Source: JBGLNJ01 sp964353405 (GTDB lineage: Bacteria > Chloroflexota > Anaerolineae > Fen-1058). Taken from it: 9,935 nt of DNA. The stretch is from assembly GCA_964353405.1 (NCBI GenBank), contig CAYGWJ010000293.1, forward strand, positions 1-9,935, written 5' to 3'. Made by a program: the position numbers and the translations under genes. A model generated the notes under the pieces. The model was not told where the DNA came from, did no database searches, and saw only the letters and a list, made by a program, of their open reading frames with translations. Positions 1 through 6,263 of the stretch are shown piece by piece. Position 1 is the stretch's first letter; each line of letters starts with the position of its first letter.

Positions 1-317
1 CGATGCGCGACGCGCTACAAGCCGGAAACGTGAGCGGCTTTGGCGAGCTGCTCAGCGAGCACTGGGCGCTGAACAAGCGCATGGACCCCGGCTGCACCAA
101 CTCATTCATTGACGGGCTGTTCGAGGTGATGCGCCCGCACATGAACGGAGCCAAACTGGCCGGGGCGGGCGGCGGCGGGTTTGCCATCGTCGTCGCGCGC
201 AGCATCGGAGCCGCGCACGACCTGGCCGCCGCGCTGGAGGCGCGTTATCCGGGCACGCCCGTGGAAATTTGGGCGTGCGGCATCCCCGAAGTGGGAATGT
301 TGACACAAACGGTATGA
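1..317 (+). CDS. GHMP-family sugar kinase, L-fucokinase-like, C-terminal part (5' truncated by window)
   Basis: The reading frame is open from the left edge (codon phase at base 3) and stops with TGA at 315-317; about 104 C-terminal residues are visible. The diagnostic part is the GHMP kinase motif 3, GAKLAGAGGGGF (visible residues 49-60), the glycine-rich loop near the phosphate/substrate site. Before it comes HWALNKRMDPGCTN, which resembles the stretch preceding this motif in bacterial fucokinases (FKP-type) and in related heptose/sugar 1-kinases of the family. Such enzymes phosphorylate a free sugar with ATP in the cytoplasm. The N-terminal motifs 1 and 2 lie outside the window, so substrate cannot be assigned; L-fucose is suggested by the isomerase-like and FucU-like neighbours. 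The gene is convergent with the RraA-like gene, 78 nt away, and has its own terminator. GHMP C-terminal domain is near certain; fucokinase specificity is moderate. Confidence 0.85.
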   Translation, partial: MRDALQAGNVSGFGELLSEHWALNKRMDPGCTNSFIDGLFEVMRPHMNGAKLAGAGGGGFAIVVARSIGAAHDLAAALEARYPGTPVEIWACGIPEVGMLTQTV

Positions 318-333
318 ATGATCGCCGACGACG

Positions 334-378
334 GACCGCCGACCGCTGTATCGTCATCAGCGGTCGGCGGTCTTTTTG
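334..378 (+). terminator. Intrinsic terminator of the GHMP kinase gene
   Basis: There is a perfect 14-bp inverted repeat: GACCGCCGACCGCT (334-347) and AGCGGTCGGCGGTC (359-372), with an 11-nt loop, followed at once by TTTTT (373-377). It lies 16 nt after the kinase stop. On the minus strand no T-run follows the hairpin, so it is oriented for + strand transcription. It may still slow minus-strand transcripts leaving the RraA-like gene. Confidence 0.92.
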
Positions 379-395
379 TCGCCCGGAATGCGCGA

Positions 396-1118
396 TTAAT
401 GAGCGCGAGAGACTCGATGGCGGAGTTGCTGGATGCGCTGTTGCGATTCGGCCCTGGCCGCGCGCAACACATCGAGCGACGGGCCGGACTCGCGCAGTGC
501 GTCGAGTATCACCGCTTCTGCCGCAATAAACTCGTCGCCAATGTCCGCCACTTCAGCGGCGATCTCGACTGGAATCGTCGTCACGCCATTGCAATCGGCG
601 TGCAACAAGTCGTTCGGATAGATGGCAATACCGCCGACGTGAACGGGCACCAGAGTCTGCGGAATGTGGACATAGCCATGCGAGCAAATCGTGCCGCTGG
701 TGAAAACAGGAAAGCCAAGCCGGCGCACCTGATCGAGGTCGCGCCCTGCGCCGCTCGTGATCAGGCCCTGCGCGCCAAAGGTCTTGTAGAGGGTGCACAT
801 GACCTCGCCAAACGTCGCCGCGACAGTAGGACTGTCCAAATCTTGAAAGACGACAATCGCCGGGCCGGAGAGCTCACTAAAGTGTTCGACCTGCGCTTCG
901 AGGCTCGAGTAGCCATCGCCTTGACGTGGCGGCATCGAGGCGCGGAACGTCGCCGTCGCCGCAAAGCCGACCATGGGCGGCATTTCTGGAAAGCACGCTT
1001 TGATGCGGTCGTCCATGAACCCCACGTCGCGCGGGCGCACATCGAACAGCTCAATCAAATTACAGATGGTCGGCGTATCGAACTTGGCAAGTTTCTCCAA
1101 AGTCTCGCAGGTGATCAC
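396..1118 (-). CDS. RraA-like / HMG aldolase-fold family protein
   Basis: This 240-residue protein has the length and motifs of the RraA/4-hydroxy-4-methyl-2-oxoglutarate aldolase family (older databases label these dimethylmenaquinone methyltransferase-like). Visible landmarks are FGE (103-105), GLITSGAGRDLDQVRRLGFPVF (118-139, shown only to mark the GxxxxGxxRD region) with Arg126-Asp127 as the expected substrate and metal residues, and NDLLHADCNGVTTIP (169-183), the family's D/HAD-x2-GV-x2-IP block. Characterised members cleave 2-oxo acids such as HMG or oxaloacetate to pyruvate using a divalent metal; others bind RNase E or have unknown roles. The usual Asp-Gly before the RD motif is Ser122-Gly here. 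The start is GTG at 1118, backed by AGGAGG at 1125-1130 six bases upstream. It is the last gene of the minus-strand series, 42 nt after the DUF89 gene. Possible role: aldol cleavage in sugar breakdown; the substrate is unknown. Confidence 0.9.
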   Translation of the reverse strand: MITCETLEKLAKFDTPTICNLIELFDVRPRDVGFMDDRIKACFPEMPPMVGFAATATFRASMPPRQGDGYSSLEAQVEHFSELSGPAIVVFQDLDSPTVAATFGEVMCTLYKTFGAQGLITSGAGRDLDQVRRLGFPVFTSGTICSHGYVHIPQTLVPVHVGGIAIYPNDLLHADCNGVTTIPVEIAAEVADIGDEFIAAEAVILDALRESGPSLDVLRAARAESQQRIQQLRHRVSRAH

Positions 1119-1124
1119 GGTCTG

Positions 1125-1130
1125 CCTCCT
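1125..1130 (-). promoter_or_regulatory. Shine-Dalgarno AGGAGG deciding the GTG start of the RraA-like gene
   Basis: AGGAGG on the minus strand lies six bases before GTG at 1118-1116. It is the strongest ribosome site in this part of the cluster and favours the GTG over later in-frame ATGs. A gene-specific strong site is consistent with translation independent of the upstream DUF89 gene, 42 nt away. Confidence 0.85.
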
Positions 1131-1160
1131 GAATAGGTCGTCTCCATCAGATCTCCATCT

Positions 1161-2390
1161 TTAGAAACGCGCCTGCGCCACACCGCGTTTGCCGTTCACC
1201 CGCCACTGCGGGTCTTGGGCCCGCACTTGCTCGGCCTGGCCCTGAGGCAAGCCGATGATGACTTCGGACTTGAGTGTGCGAAGCGCAACAAATGGGGACG
1301 GGAAGTAAGCGGTGACGCGCTCGAACGAGGCGGTCGGCGGCCAGTGCGCGTCGCCGAGCAGCCGCCGGTAATTGGCATCGCCTTTGACGAACACAAAATC
1401 CAGTGCCGCCAATTCGGCGCGCAGGTCGTCGGGCAACTGGAAATAGAACAGGCTCGTCGCATAGAACCAGTGCGTGGAAAGATGCAAATGTCCATCCGCG
1501 ATGTGAGCGCGAACACGCTCAGCCAATGCGCACGCCTCGTCGCCGCCGAGCGACAGAGCCTCCAACCCGGCCTCCACATCTTGTGGCATGGCATCGGAGA
1601 CAAAGAAGGGTTGCGGCTTGAGATGAAAATCAACCTGCGCGGCCAAATCGCTCGTTAGCAGGAAATCGGCCAGCGCCAAATCCATGAGCAGCTCTGTGCC
1701 AGAGTTGTCGGCAATGATCGCCACGCGGCGCCGAGGTCGTGCGCGCAGGAAATCCCATACGCGCCCGGCGTCGTCCACAAGCAAGTTGGCGCGCTCATCT
1801 TCCAGCCGCGCCGCTCGCCCGATTTGAGCCGATACCGCGTAGCTCAAGTCAATGCGGTTGCCCCACAAGCTGGCATACAGCAAGACCTCGAAACGCTCAC
1901 GCACATCGGCCGGCAGATCGCGCAAGGTGATGTCCACCAGGCGCGGCGCAACCTCAGGCTCCAACTCGGTGAGCTTTTTGACGCGGAACGGATCAAAGCC
2001 GTGCGTTGGCCCTGGCTGAAAGTATCGAGTGGCTTCCAAGATGCGGCGGTAAGCATACGACTCGGACAGATACCACGGCGCTACGAGCCAGGGCTGACCC
2101 GCGTATTCGCCCCAGGCCAACTGCCAGAAGGCTCGATCGGGCGTGTCTTGTTCCAGCAGCCGAACCGGGCCACTTTTAATTTCGCGGGCCAACACTTTGA
2201 GCGCAGCGTGAATGTCCGGCGTGAACGAGTTGAGAGCGCTCGTCTCTCGAACGATGGCGGGGACACGCACCTGCATCGTGTGACGAGCAAAGGAACCTGG
2301 CTCAGAGTTCATGAGCGGCGCCGGCAGGTCGCGCGGATCAATTTGCAGCGGCGGAAATGGGTAGGGAGTCAAGACAAGCCCCCGCAGCAA
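1161..2390 (-). CDS. DUF89 / ARMT1-like damage-control phosphatase family protein
   Basis: The product (409 residues from TTG) carries the PF01937 (DUF89) signature: AIIADNSGTELLMDLALADFLL begins at Ala224, with Asp228-Asn229 as metal ligands; FFVSD (262-266) supplies Asp266, 38 residues later, the same spacing I recall for the human ARMT1 ligands. FVFVKGDANYRRLLGD (332-347) and RTLKSEVIIGL (371-381) are further family blocks, and SEPGSFARHTMQVRVPAI (29-46) is the usual N-terminal block. Subfamily III members are Mn/Co/Ni/Mg-dependent phosphatases acting on sugar phosphates such as fructose 1-phosphate; a protein-carboxyl methyltransferase role was also proposed for ARMT1. In this operon, removal of a toxic ketose 1-phosphate or other phosphorylated sugar is a reasonable inference. 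The start is uncertain: TTG 2390 has no clear SD, TTG 2372 has a GGGGG upstream, and ATG 2312 would remove 26 residues just before the conserved block. Confidence 0.88.
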   Translation of the reverse strand: MLRGLVLTPYPFPPLQIDPRDLPAPLMNSEPGSFARHTMQVRVPAIVRETSALNSFTPDIHAALKVLAREIKSGPVRLLEQDTPDRAFWQLAWGEYAGQPWLVAPWYLSESYAYRRILEATRYFQPGPTHGFDPFRVKKLTELEPEVAPRLVDITLRDLPADVRERFEVLLYASLWGNRIDLSYAVSAQIGRAARLEDERANLLVDDAGRVWDFLRARPRRRVAIIADNSGTELLMDLALADFLLTSDLAAQVDFHLKPQPFFVSDAMPQDVEAGLEALSLGGDEACALAERVRAHIADGHLHLSTHWFYATSLFYFQLPDDLRAELAALDFVFVKGDANYRRLLGDAHWPPTASFERVTAYFPSPFVALRTLKSEVIIGLPQGQAEQVRAQDPQWRVNGKRGVAQARF

Positions 2391-2409
2391 GCTCAGCGCA
2401 CATAGTTCG

Positions 2410-2438
2410 CCAAGAGGCAGGCGATGCCTGCCACTTGG
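2410..2438. repeat. 29-bp imperfect palindrome between isomerase-like and DUF89 genes
   Basis: CCAAG (2410-2414), A, GGCAGGC (2416-2422), GAT loop, GCCTGCC (2426-2432), A, CTTGG (2434-2438): twelve pairs with a single A-A mismatch and a 3-nt loop. No T-run follows on either strand, so it is not a typical intrinsic terminator. It fills much of the 66-nt gap between two genes probably on one transcript. It could be a REP-like dispersed element, or a stem-loop that stabilises the upstream isomerase message. Confidence 0.7.
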
Positions 2439-2456
2439 ACCAGTCGCAAGCGCAAT

Positions 2457-4055
2457 TCAGATTTCGCCACAGAGCGACACGTTGATGGTCATGGCGTTCA
2501 TGGCAGCGGCTTTGGCATACAGCGCTTTGCGTGCGCCGGCTTGGTCCGGTGCATAGACGACCTGAATGTGATTGGCCTTGTGGCGAGCCATGAACTGGTC
2601 GCGCGTGACGCCCTTCATCACCAGGTGCATCATCGGCCATTCGGAGGTCGTCAACCGCCAGCGTGCCTCAGTCTCTTCTTGCGGAAGCTCTACCGCCTCG
2701 CCCAGACCGAGGTCGCAGTTGAGTTTACCTTTTTCGACAAACACGCGGCTCCACACGACCCAGCCCGGCTTGCTCACACCCTTGATCGAACCGCCGCCGA
2801 GCGGGAAATACATCGCGGGCTGGCGCTCGGACGATGCGCCCGCCAGGCCGCCGACGAGATGGGCCGGGGGCACGCTGCCCGAGATTTCCAGCACCCACAC
2901 AAAATCGTCCAGACCTTCGCCTTTGAACCAGCGTCCCCAGCGGACATCGTGCAGAGTCGTTTCCGGAGAAAAGCCGAGGCGAGTCCACAGCCCGTTCGTG
3001 ATGAGCGCGTCCAGACCGGCGCATTCGTCCACTTCGTTGAAATGCGGCAGCGCCTCGCCCGCAAATAGCTCGCGGCCTGTGCCCTCTTCGAGAACCGGCG
3101 GGCGCTCGACGTTATTGAGCAGACCTTCCGCCAGGTCAGAGGCTGGTGTGAGGTCTTTGAGGCCTTGCTGATATTGGATGCCGATGGTGGCGCAGCCGAA
3201 CTCGTCGGCAATGCGCACGGCGGCAACGTACATCTTGCACTGCGATAGGACTTGCGCCTCGGTCAAGTCGGTCGCTTCATCCATGCCATAATTGAACTTC
3301 ATTCCACGCGCCAGTAGCCAATCGTACACGGCCTGCGCTTCGACATCGGACACCGTTCGCATCTTGGCATACAAGGCAGACTGGCTCAGGCGCTCTTTGT
3401 AAAGCCCCAGCGGGAAGAGCAGCTCGTCAGGGATGATGGCATTGTACATCCCCATGCAGCCTTCATCAAAGATCCCCATGATGGCGTGCTTTTTCATGAA
3501 ATCCTGCGCGAATTTGACGCCGGTCTTGGTGGGGCCAGCCAGAGCCGCTTCCGGATCGTAAAGCTTGACGTGCGAGGTGTCGTGCTTGACGCTTCCCTTG
3601 CTCAGCCAGGCACGCAGCCCTTTGACAAAAAACTCGTCGGTAAAGTCCTCGCTCCACAGCGTGCTGTATTTCTTGTTGGCTTTGGTGAGGCAGCCATTGA
3701 GGTTGAGCATCCCCACAAGGCCCGGCCACGTGCCACTCCAATTCGCAACGGTCAGAATCGGACCCTGATGCTCTAGCAGCCCCGGCAAAACGTGATGGCT
3801 GTACTGCCAGACCGCTTCGGCCACGATCACGGGAGCATCTTGCGGAATCTTGCTAAAGACTTTTAACCCCATCTTTTGGCTGTCAATAAAGCCGTGCTTC
3901 TTCACAGGATCGTAAGGATGAGCGCGCTTGACCTTGCCCCCGGCCCGCTTGATGGCCGCGACAAGCTGTTTTTCCATCCCGGCTTGCGCCGCTTCGCAGT
4001 TCTGGTTCGCGGCAAGACGCAAGTCACCACTCGCAACAAGATAGATAGTATCCAT
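2457..4055 (-). CDS. L-fucose/L-arabinose isomerase-family protein (FucI-like)
   Basis: This 532-residue cytosolic protein resembles the L-fucose isomerase superfamily, which converts aldoses to ketoses with Mn2+ and carries its metal-binding acidic residues in the middle and C-terminal domains. Visible blocks: EAVWQYSHHVLPG (80-92) and ILTVANWSGTWPGLVG (100-115) in the N-terminal Rossmann-like part; IFDEGCMGMYNAIIP (195-209); GIQYQQGLKD (292-301); FNEVDECAGLDALITNGL (339-356); EWPMMHLVMKG (472-482); and ANHIQVVYA (494-502) near the end. Candidate metal/catalytic residues are Asp301, Glu341/Asp343/Glu344 and His496, by analogy with the Glu-Asp-His set of FucI; the exact mapping needs an alignment. 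It is somewhat shorter than E. coli FucI (about 590) and diverged, so the substrate may be another 6-deoxy- or pentose sugar. The ATG has GGAGG at 4062-4066, six bases upstream. It lies just after the terminator that ends the ABC operon and 66 nt before the DUF89 gene. Confidence 0.82.
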   Translation of the reverse strand: MDTIYLVASGDLRLAANQNCEAAQAGMEKQLVAAIKRAGGKVKRAHPYDPVKKHGFIDSQKMGLKVFSKIPQDAPVIVAEAVWQYSHHVLPGLLEHQGPILTVANWSGTWPGLVGMLNLNGCLTKANKKYSTLWSEDFTDEFFVKGLRAWLSKGSVKHDTSHVKLYDPEAALAGPTKTGVKFAQDFMKKHAIMGIFDEGCMGMYNAIIPDELLFPLGLYKERLSQSALYAKMRTVSDVEAQAVYDWLLARGMKFNYGMDEATDLTEAQVLSQCKMYVAAVRIADEFGCATIGIQYQQGLKDLTPASDLAEGLLNNVERPPVLEEGTGRELFAGEALPHFNEVDECAGLDALITNGLWTRLGFSPETTLHDVRWGRWFKGEGLDDFVWVLEISGSVPPAHLVGGLAGASSERQPAMYFPLGGGSIKGVSKPGWVVWSRVFVEKGKLNCDLGLGEAVELPQEETEARWRLTTSEWPMMHLVMKGVTRDQFMARHKANHIQVVYAPDQAGARKALYAKAAAMNAMTINVSLCGEI

Positions 4056-4073
4056 TCAACGCCTCCACAAATT

Positions 4074-4100
4074 CTTTTACACCGTTGCAGTCGCATTCAA
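4074..4100 (-). promoter_or_regulatory. Weak candidate promoter for the isomerase-like gene
   Basis: On the minus strand, TTGAAT (4100-4095) and TAAAAG (4079-4074) are each 4/6 matches to sigma-70 boxes, but the spacer is only 15 bp. Transcription would begin just before the GGAGG ribosome site. It overlaps the T-tract of the preceding terminator. It is listed because it is the only candidate I can see in the 108-nt gap. Confidence 0.25.
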
Positions 4101-4135
4101 AAAGAGGCTGCCCTTTTTCTTTTGGACAGCCTCTT
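4099..4135 (-). terminator. Intrinsic terminator after the ABC transporter operon
   Basis: Read on the minus strand, AAGAGGCTG (4135-4127) pairs with CAGCCTCTT (4110-4102), with two more G-C pairs after one mismatch, an A-rich loop, and a run of T opposite 4099-4103. It sits about 30 nt after the binding-protein stop codon. The + strand side lacks a clean T-run, so it acts on minus-strand transcripts. Only about 44 nt separate it from the isomerase ATG, so readthrough is probably needed for the three genes beyond, unless the weak promoter noted at 4074-4100 is used. Confidence 0.85.
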
Positions 4136-4163
4136 CTCTTGTCTTCAGATGGGACGCTATTCG

Positions 4164-5183
4164 TTACTTGTACAGCAGAGGCGCAATGTCAGCCGCGTCA
4201 ATGTTGGTCTTGTCATACCAATGGAACCCGGTGTCAATCGTCTTGGGCAGCGTTTCGCCCTTCATAGCTTTGACAGCGGCCTCAACGCACTTGTAGCCGA
4301 TGCCGATCGGGTCCTGGGTGATCGCGCCGGACTCGGCTCCGCTACGGATCGCATCCATCTGCTGCTGGCCGGAATCGTAGCCGATCACAACCAGCTTGCC
4401 TTCCTTCTTCAGCTCTTTCACGGCGTTCAGCACACCGATGATCGAGCCTTCGTTCGCGCCAAAGTAACCCTTGAGGTTCGGATGGCCTTGGATAACCGCC
4501 TTGGCAATGTCGGTGGACTTTAGTTGGTCGCCGCCGCCATACTGGGTATCAACAATCGTGATCTTGGGGTATTTTGCCTTGATCTGGTCGGTGAAACCCT
4601 TGACGCGGTCAATGCCGGTGCGGCTGGTCTGGTCATGCGCGATGACGGCCACTTCGCCCCCATCGGCGCCGATCAGTTCAGCCATTTTGTCGGCAGCCTT
4701 GGCAGCCGCCCCAATGTTGTCGGTCGCAGCGGTTGTCACTGGAATATCGCTGTCTACGCCCGAGTCAAAGCCGATCACCGGAATATTGGCAGCCTTGGCC
4801 TTCTGGAGCAGCGGAATGGCCGCTTTGCTGTCCACTGCGGCAAAGCAGATGGCCGCCGGTTTCTTGTCAATAGCAGTCTGGAGCATTTCCATCTGCTTGT
4901 CAACCATCGCCTCGGTCTCCGGGCCTTCGAACGTAATGTCTACGTTAAGGTCTGCGGCAGCCTTCAGAGAGCCGGCCTTGACCGCCTGCCAGAACTGGTG
5001 CTGAAAGCCCTTGGAAATGACCGGGATGTAGGGTTTTGCAGCCGGTTTGGCAGGAACCGCAGTATCAGCCGGTTTCTGGGCAGGAGCCGCAGTCGGGGCG
5101 GCAGCGGGAGCCGCGCAGGCGACTACCATCGTTGCTGCCAGCAGCAGGCTTACGGCGACGGGGAACAGTTTCTTGATACTCAT
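4164..5183 (-). CDS. Sugar ABC transporter substrate-binding lipoprotein (RbsB-like, Peripla_BP_4)
   Basis: The 339-residue precursor starts MSIKKLFPVAVSLLLAATM, a lysine-rich n-region and hydrophobic core, ending at lipobox VVAC with Cys23 as the predicted lipid anchor. A low-complexity Ala/Pro/Lys/Thr linker (24-51) follows, which would hold the binding domain off the membrane. The rest is a type I periplasmic-binding fold of the ribose/galactose cluster (CUT2): KGFQHQFWQAVKAG (58-71), VIGFDSGVD (136-144), HDQTSRTGIDRVKGF (183-197), GYFGANEGSIIGV (239-251), VVIGYDSG (265-272) and GAITQDPIGIGY (286-297). Likely ligand-binding residues by RbsB analogy include Asp140, Arg188, Asn244, Asp270 and Gln290. 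The ATG has AGGAG at 5191-5195, seven bases upstream. It is the last gene of the importer operon and is followed by a terminator. The ligand is probably a monosaccharide; L-fucose or a related sugar is inferred from context only. Confidence 0.95.
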   Translation of the reverse strand: MSIKKLFPVAVSLLLAATMVVACAAPAAAPTAAPAQKPADTAVPAKPAAKPYIPVISKGFQHQFWQAVKAGSLKAAADLNVDITFEGPETEAMVDKQMEMLQTAIDKKPAAICFAAVDSKAAIPLLQKAKAANIPVIGFDSGVDSDIPVTTAATDNIGAAAKAADKMAELIGADGGEVAVIAHDQTSRTGIDRVKGFTDQIKAKYPKITIVDTQYGGGDQLKSTDIAKAVIQGHPNLKGYFGANEGSIIGVLNAVKELKKEGKLVVIGYDSGQQQMDAIRSGAESGAITQDPIGIGYKCVEAAVKAMKGETLPKTIDTGFHWYDKTNIDAADIAPLLYK

Positions 5184-5212
5184 TGCAATTCTCCTCTCTT
5201 ATTTTGTTGTTA

Positions 5213-5226
5213 GCTCCTGTTGGAGC
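5213..5226. other. Small stem-loop before the binding-protein gene
   Basis: GCTCC (5213-5217), TGTT loop, GGAGC (5222-5226) lies inside the 91-nt gap between permease and binding protein, the only sizeable gap in the importer operon. In many binding-protein operons a hairpin here marks mRNA processing that raises binding-protein output. The stem is only 5 bp, so the functional reading is tentative. Confidence 0.35.
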
Positions 5227-5274
5227 AATTGACCCAATGATATTACGGCAAGATTGTTTTTATTCTCTTATAGG

Positions 5275-6261
5275 CTACCTCCGGCGACGGCGATCCATGT
5301 ATACAGCCAGTACAAGAATAGTGCCTGTGACCACGGTCTGCCACTCTTGCGGGACTGACAGGATGCGCAGACCGTTCGCCAGCGTGCTGATGACGAACGC
5401 GCCGATGATGGTGCCCAGGATGGTGCCCTCGCCGCCGCTCAGGGAAGTGCCACCGATCACGGACGCTGCGATAGCATCCAATTCATAACCTGAACCCAGA
5501 GCGGGCTGTGCAGAGTTGAGACGGGCTGCCATCATGACGCCCGCCAAGCCGGCAAAAAGACCGCAGAGAGTATAGACAGCCGTCTTCCATCTATCAACAT
5601 TGACGCCGGAGAGGCGGGTCGCTTCTTCGTTGCTGCCTATCGCAAAAGTATATCGGCCCAAGACCGTCTTGGACAGGACAAGCCCTGCAATGATGGCCGC
5701 GCCGAATAATATCAACACCAGGTTTTTTATGGGATCCAAAACTGGAATGAGTGAGCCCAGAACAGACCCCATCGCAGTCTGGTTGAATATGGGCGTATCG
5801 TTGAAATAGATGGGCCTCAAACTTGAGATAACGAGTGAAAGTCCCTTGGTAGCATACAACATGCCCAGCGTGGCCACAAAGGGTGGAACCTTCATCTTGG
5901 ATACCATTAAACCGTTGACCAACCCGCACAGCGCGCCGGCCGCCAACCCGGCCAGCACGCCCAGGGGAACAGGCAGCTTCCACAAGGTGATGAACACAGC
6001 CGTCATGACCGCCGAAAACGTCATGACGGTGCCAACCGACAAGTCAATGCCCCCGTTGATAATAACAAACGTGACGCCCAAAGCCAGCACGCCGTTAACG
6101 GCGGTCGCTAGAAAGATGCCGCCGATGTTTTCGCCCGTCAGAAAATACTTGGACGCAAGCGAGAACACGACGAACAAGGCAATCAGACCACCGAACGCCA
6201 GCACCCTCTGCATGGCATCCGAGCGGAACAGCGAGCTTTTTGAAGCTATTTTAGTTTCCAT
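5275..6261 (-). CDS. Sugar ABC transporter permease (RbsC-like, CUT2 family)
   Basis: This 328-residue protein is a polytopic inner-membrane permease of the ribose/galactose type. Hydrophobic helices fall roughly at 20-37, 48-68, 75-95, 100-120, 125-146, 178-196, 228-246, 262-270, 279-297 and 307-321. Family blocks include FVIINGGIDLSVG (65-77), VPPFVATLGMLYATKGL (125-141), GRYTFAIGSNEEATRLSGVNV (around 202-222, which contacts the ATPase) and GGTSLSGGEGTILGT (270-284). It ends in the positively charged tail DRRRRR, as is common for RbsC-like permeases. The ATG is separated from the ATPase TAA by only 2 nt, and the nearest purine run (GGGA) is about 11 nt away within the ATPase gene, so translation is probably coupled. 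Length and motifs are complete. Confidence 0.96.
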   Translation of the reverse strand: METKIASKSSLFRSDAMQRVLAFGGLIALFVVFSLASKYFLTGENIGGIFLATAVNGVLALGVTFVIINGGIDLSVGTVMTFSAVMTAVFITLWKLPVPLGVLAGLAAGALCGLVNGLMVSKMKVPPFVATLGMLYATKGLSLVISSLRPIYFNDTPIFNQTAMGSVLGSLIPVLDPIKNLVLILFGAAIIAGLVLSKTVLGRYTFAIGSNEEATRLSGVNVDRWKTAVYTLCGLFAGLAGVMMAARLNSAQPALGSGYELDAIAASVIGGTSLSGGEGTILGTIIGAFVISTLANGLRILSVPQEWQTVVTGTILVLAVYMDRRRRR

Positions 6262-6263
6262 GT

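Noticed and set aside
334..372. Hairpin as a bidirectional terminator that also ends the minus-strand operon
   Set aside because: The stem is strong, but no T-run follows it in the minus-strand direction, so only + strand termination is supported.
318..1136. Long + strand frame of 272 codons opposite the RraA-like gene
   Set aside because: Its translation has no recognisable domain, it starts inside the kinase terminator region, and the opposite strand encodes a full family-length protein with a strong SD.
4471..5213. Two + strand frames (177 and 229 codons) opposite the binding-protein gene
   Set aside because: They are antisense shadows of a gene with a clear lipobox and full binding-protein motifs.
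5213..5226. Hairpin as a terminator between permease and binding protein
   Set aside because: The stem is only 5 bp and no T-run follows on the minus strand; at most it is an mRNA processing or stability element.
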